Shown here: positions 61,806 to 64,000 of the stretch, piece after piece
How positions within the stretch are numbered: position 1 is the first letter of the stretch
Layout of the letters: every line of letters starts with the position of its first letter
Assembly (NCBI GenBank): GCA_900319005.1
Contig: ONMV01000006.1
Location: 1-64,000, forward strand
Length of the DNA: 64,000 nt
Direction of reading: 5' to 3'
From: an uncultured Bacteroidales bacterium
Lineage (GTDB): Bacteria > Bacteroidota > Bacteroidia > Bacteroidales > Paludibacteraceae
Notes under the pieces: generated by a model
Databases searched by the model: none
Told to the model about the DNA's origin: nothing
What the model saw: only the letters and a program-made list of their open reading frames with translations
Made by a program: the position numbers and the translations under genes

Positions 61806-62797
61806 CGATACTTGGCTTCGTCGCAGTCGCCTAACATCGACCAGTATGATTCATAGCGGGAAATAGCTATCTCGCCTTTCTCAAGAGCCTCCTGCACTGC
61901 GCAGTGAGGCTCATTTGTATGTGTGCAATTAGCAAAACGGCATGCTCTGCCTATTCGGAAAATCTCTGGGAAATAGTGACTTACCTCTTCTCGCTCAAAA
62001 TCGATTGTTCCGAAGCCCTTAATCCCGGGAGTATCTATTATAGAGGAAGGATGAAAAGTGAAAGGTGAAAGGCTTCCTTCTTCCTTCGTCCTTTCATTTT
62101 TTCCCTCTAAGAAATACATTTCCGAGAAAGTGGTGGTGTGCATACCTTTGTCGTGAGCGTCGGAGATCTTACCGGTACGCGTCATCTCGCGTCCGAAGAG
62201 TGCATTGAGAAGTGTACTCTTACCAACACCTGAATTACCGGAGAGCAGGGTAGTCTTTCCTTTAAGCAGCGGAAGAAGTTCTGAGGGATGAAGACTGATG
62301 GCTGATAACTCCGCCGTCTGATAACCGATAGACTCATAGAGTGTGCGCAGTTCGTTCATGTATGCCTTCTCTTCATCGGTTAACAAATCTATCTTGTTGA
62401 AAATCAATATTGCTTTTACCCGATAGGCCTCACAAGTTGCCAAAAAACGATCAATAAAAGTAGTACTTGTCACAGGGTGATTCACCGTCACGATGAGTGC
62501 CGCTTGGTCGATGTTTGCCGCGAGAATATGGCTCTCCTTGCTCAAGTTAGTCGAGCGACGGATAATATAATTCCTCCGCTCACACACCTCGGTTATCCAA
62601 GAGGTCGACTGACATTTGTCCTTTGTACATGGTACATTGTCCCTTTGTACTTCCACATAGTCTCCGACGGCGACAGGATTAGTCGAACGGATACCACGAA
62701 TGCGGAAATTGCCTTTGATTCGGCATTCCACATTCGTACCATCGTCCAGCCGGACGATGTAACTGCTACCCGTGGATTTGACAACTAAGCCTTTCAA
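61802..62797 (-). CDS. rsgA: Small ribosomal subunit biogenesis GTPase RsgA
   Basis: 331 residues from a TTG at 62797 (MKGLVVKSTGSSYIV). Circularly permuted GTPase with N-terminal OB fold, G4 IFNKIDLL, G1 LSGNSGVGKSTLL, G3 IDTPGIKGFG and a C-terminal zinc site (CRFANCTHTNEPHC). Two inserts match repeats: DNVPCTKDKCQSTSW in the OB fold (62613-62652) and GKNERTKEEGSLSPFTFHPSS just before the G3 motif (62051-62112). The start codon also lies in a repeat. Confidence 0.93.
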   Translation of the reverse strand: MKGLVVKSTGSSYIVRLDDGTNVECRIKGNFRIRGIRSTNPVAVGDYVEVQRDNVPCTKDKCQSTSWITEVCERRNYIIRRSTNLSKESHILAANIDQAALIVTVNHPVTSTTFIDRFLATCEAYRVKAILIFNKIDLLTDEEKAYMNELRTLYESIGYQTAELSAISLHPSELLPLLKGKTTLLSGNSGVGKSTLLNALFGREMTRTGKISDAHDKGMHTTTFSEMYFLEGKNERTKEEGSLSPFTFHPSSIIDTPGIKGFGTIDFEREEVSHYFPEIFRIGRACRFANCTHTNEPHCAVQEALEKGEIAISRYESYWSMLGDCDEAKYR

Positions 62798-62805
62798 ATT
62801 ATTTA

Positions 62806-62936
62806 CGATTTAACGATTTAACGATTTACGATTTATTGACGAGTTTTATTAATTTACGATTTACGCGGTGGACAATCGTCGATTATTTTCAATCGTCCAT
62901 CAATCGTACCTCGTCAATCGTCCAATCGTCAATCAC
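62806..62936. repeat. Long CGTCAAT-word repeat array, copy C
   Basis: ACGATTTAACGATTTACGAT, ATTTACGATTTACGCGGTGG, ACAATCGTCGATTATTTTCA and CAATCGTACCTCGTCAATCG in the same order as copies A (38399) and B (50326). It lies upstream of rsgA and ends at the stop of frr. Confidence 0.85.
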
Positions 62937-63499
62937 TATACCGTCATAATCTCTTTTTCCTTGGCGGCGTAGAGGGCTTCGACTTTAGCGACGTATTTGT
63001 CGTGGGTCTTTTGCATGTCCTCTTCGGCATCTTTCTCGATATCTTCGCTCAGACCGTTCTTGACGAGTTTCTTGAACTCCTCAATCGCATCGCGACGTGC
63101 GTTGCGGATAGACATCTTCGCGTTCTCGCTCTCTGCCTTACATTGCTTGCAGAGCTCGCGACGGCGTTCCTCTGTCAGCGGCGGAAGGATCAGACGGATG
63201 GTCTCGCCGTTGTTAGACGGAGCGAGTCCGATGTTCGAATTGATGATCGCACGCTCGATCTCACCGATGAGTTTCTTCTCCCACGGGGTGATGGCGATAG
63301 TACGTGCGTCCGGCGTAGTGATCGTAGCGCAGTTGGCTAAAGGAGACATAGCTCCGTAGTAGTCAATCTTGATCGGATCGAGAATACGCGGGTTTGCTTT
63401 ACCTGCACGGATGTGCTGAAGGGTGTCGTCCAAGTGAGCGACTGCGTTCTGCATTTGCTCTTCGGCTGCAGACTCAAATAATTCTAATTCGTCGTTCAT
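62936..63499 (-). CDS. frr: Ribosome recycling factor
   Basis: 187 residues from the ATG at 63499. Splits the post-termination ribosome with EF-G. HLDDTLQHIRAGKANPRILDPIKIDYYG is the conserved N-terminal helix and loop, LPPLTEERRRELCKQCKAESENAKMSIRNARRDA the C-terminal helix. Follows pyrH on the minus strand, the standard pyrH-frr order. Confidence 0.96.
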   Translation of the reverse strand: MNDELELFESAAEEQMQNAVAHLDDTLQHIRAGKANPRILDPIKIDYYGAMSPLANCATITTPDARTIAITPWEKKLIGEIERAIINSNIGLAPSNNGETIRLILPPLTEERRRELCKQCKAESENAKMSIRNARRDAIEEFKKLVKNGLSEDIEKDAEEDMQKTHDKYVAKVEALYAAKEKEIMTV

Positions 63500-63575
63500 A
63501 CAATTATCAATTATCAACTATCAAAATTTGACTTGTCAAATAATCGTGCCCCTTTGGGGCTAAGAACTATCAATT
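63498..63575. repeat. ATTATCAATT-word repeat in the pyrH-frr gap
   Basis: ACAATTATCAATTATCAACT and a second block CTATCAATTGTC, separated by AATCGTGCCCCTTTGGGGCT. CCCCTTTGGGG could form a small hairpin. Confidence 0.65.
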
Positions 63576-63576
63576 G

Positions 63577-64000
63577 TCACGGAGTGACCAAAGTGCCTAT
63601 TTGTTCTCCGTTGATGACTTTCTCTAAGTTACCGTACTGATCCATGTTGAAGACATAGATAGGCAGACCGTTTTCTTTTGCCATCGCGGTAGCGGTTACG
63701 TCCATGACCTTCAAACCACGTCTGATGACCTCGTCATAACATATCTCGGTGAACTTCGTAGCGGTCGGGTCTTTTTCGGGATCGGCGGTGTAGATTCCGT
63801 CCACGCGCGTACCTTTAAGCATAACGTCGGCTTTAATCTCCAGTGCGCGGAGAGACGAACCGGTGTCGGTGGTAAAATAGGGTGCTCCTGTTCCTCCGGC
63901 GAGAATGACTACATTGCCTTTCTCAAGCAAACGTTGCGCTTTGGCAGGGCTGTAGAAATCGCCAATCGGCTCCATGCGGATAGAGGTCAGTACACGAACC
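63577..64000 (-). CDS. pyrH: Uridylate kinase, C-terminal part
   Basis: Only the last 141 codons are in the window; the frame is open through 64000 and reads VRVLTSIRMEPIGDF at the edge. Phosphorylates UMP to UDP. NVVILAGGTGAPYFTTDTGSSLRALEIKADVMLKGT, GIYTADPEKDP and VFNMDQYGNLEKVINGEQIGTLV are the family signature. The apparent ATG at 63975 is an internal Met, not the start. Truncated by the window edge, not a pseudogene. Confidence 0.96.
   Translation of the reverse strand, partial: VRVLTSIRMEPIGDFYSPAKAQRLLEKGNVVILAGGTGAPYFTTDTGSSLRALEIKADVMLKGTRVDGIYTADPEKDPTATKFTEICYDEVIRRGLKVMDVTATAMAKENGLPIYVFNMDQYGNLEKVINGEQIGTLVTP

Noticed and set aside
63577-63975. Truncated pyrH pseudogene starting at the Met at 63975
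   Set aside because: The frame continues without a stop to the window edge with family sequence (VRVLTSIRME), so only the window cuts it.

Overview
This is a chromosomal window from a Bacteroidota bacterium, most likely an uncultured gut-type Bacteroidales. The evidence is the Bacteroidetes sigma-factor promoter (TTG, about 20 bases, TAnnTTTG) in front of many genes, the type IX secretion lipoproteins PorD and PorE, a TonB-dependent receptor with a carboxypeptidase-like N-terminal domain, DUF4831 and bactofilin genes, and the near absence of Shine-Dalgarno sequences. Most of the window looks near 50% GC with ordinary housekeeping genes; no tRNA, rRNA, CRISPR array, prophage or insertion sequence was seen. 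Layout: 1-3340 is an AT-rich accessory island holding the displaced tail of an RHS polymorphic-toxin locus: two secreted or lipidated proteins of immunity type, a secreted RHS-core stub fused to a putative caspase-like peptidase, and an overlapping candidate immunity gene. 3414-15161 holds a secreted protein, an O-methyltransferase, an Lrp regulator, trpS, a FadL-like porin, a structured 6S-like RNA, a TPR membrane protein, ribH, aspartokinase, a YitT protein and a sugar-nucleotide cluster (nucleotidyltransferase, galE, manA). 15210-22459 holds rsmD, a short RelA/SpoT-type (p)ppGpp synthetase, recR and a TonB receptor. 22469-24863 is groEL-groES and hpf. The SRP 4.5S RNA gene lies at 25113-25210. 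25220-40143 is a long minus-strand run: subtilase, RlmD-type methyltransferase, amidase, TraB-like protein, TPR protein, PBP1A, hemW, rarA, recN. 40706-44861 carries an esterase and a solitary type IIG restriction-modification enzyme with an AT-rich specificity domain. 44961-57764 is porD, a DUF4831 gene, aroE, tilS, ettA, tex, folA, thyA, porE, a DUF1015 gene and bactofilin. 58223-64000 is prsW, a small membrane protein, a Skp-like protein, a Wzi-like barrel, rsgA, frr and the C-terminal part of pyrH. The most unusual property is a set of short, phrase-like dispersed repeats made of iterated 6-12 base words (for example CGTCAAT, ATTATCAA, TTTTTAATTTTTCA, TTGTACATTGTCCC). They fill most intergenic gaps, but they also sit inside genes as in-frame insertions (RecN, RlmD, RsgA, DUF1015, AroE, an O-methyltransferase, Tex), supply the TTG or GTG start codon of about nine genes, provide last codons and stops, and encode the hydrophobic part of four signal peptides. 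Three intergenic copies are about 130-140 bp long and nearly identical. This repeat system is the main candidate for something undescribed here; the RHS caspase-like cassette, the structured RNAs and the hydrolase-less RSH enzyme are secondary candidates.
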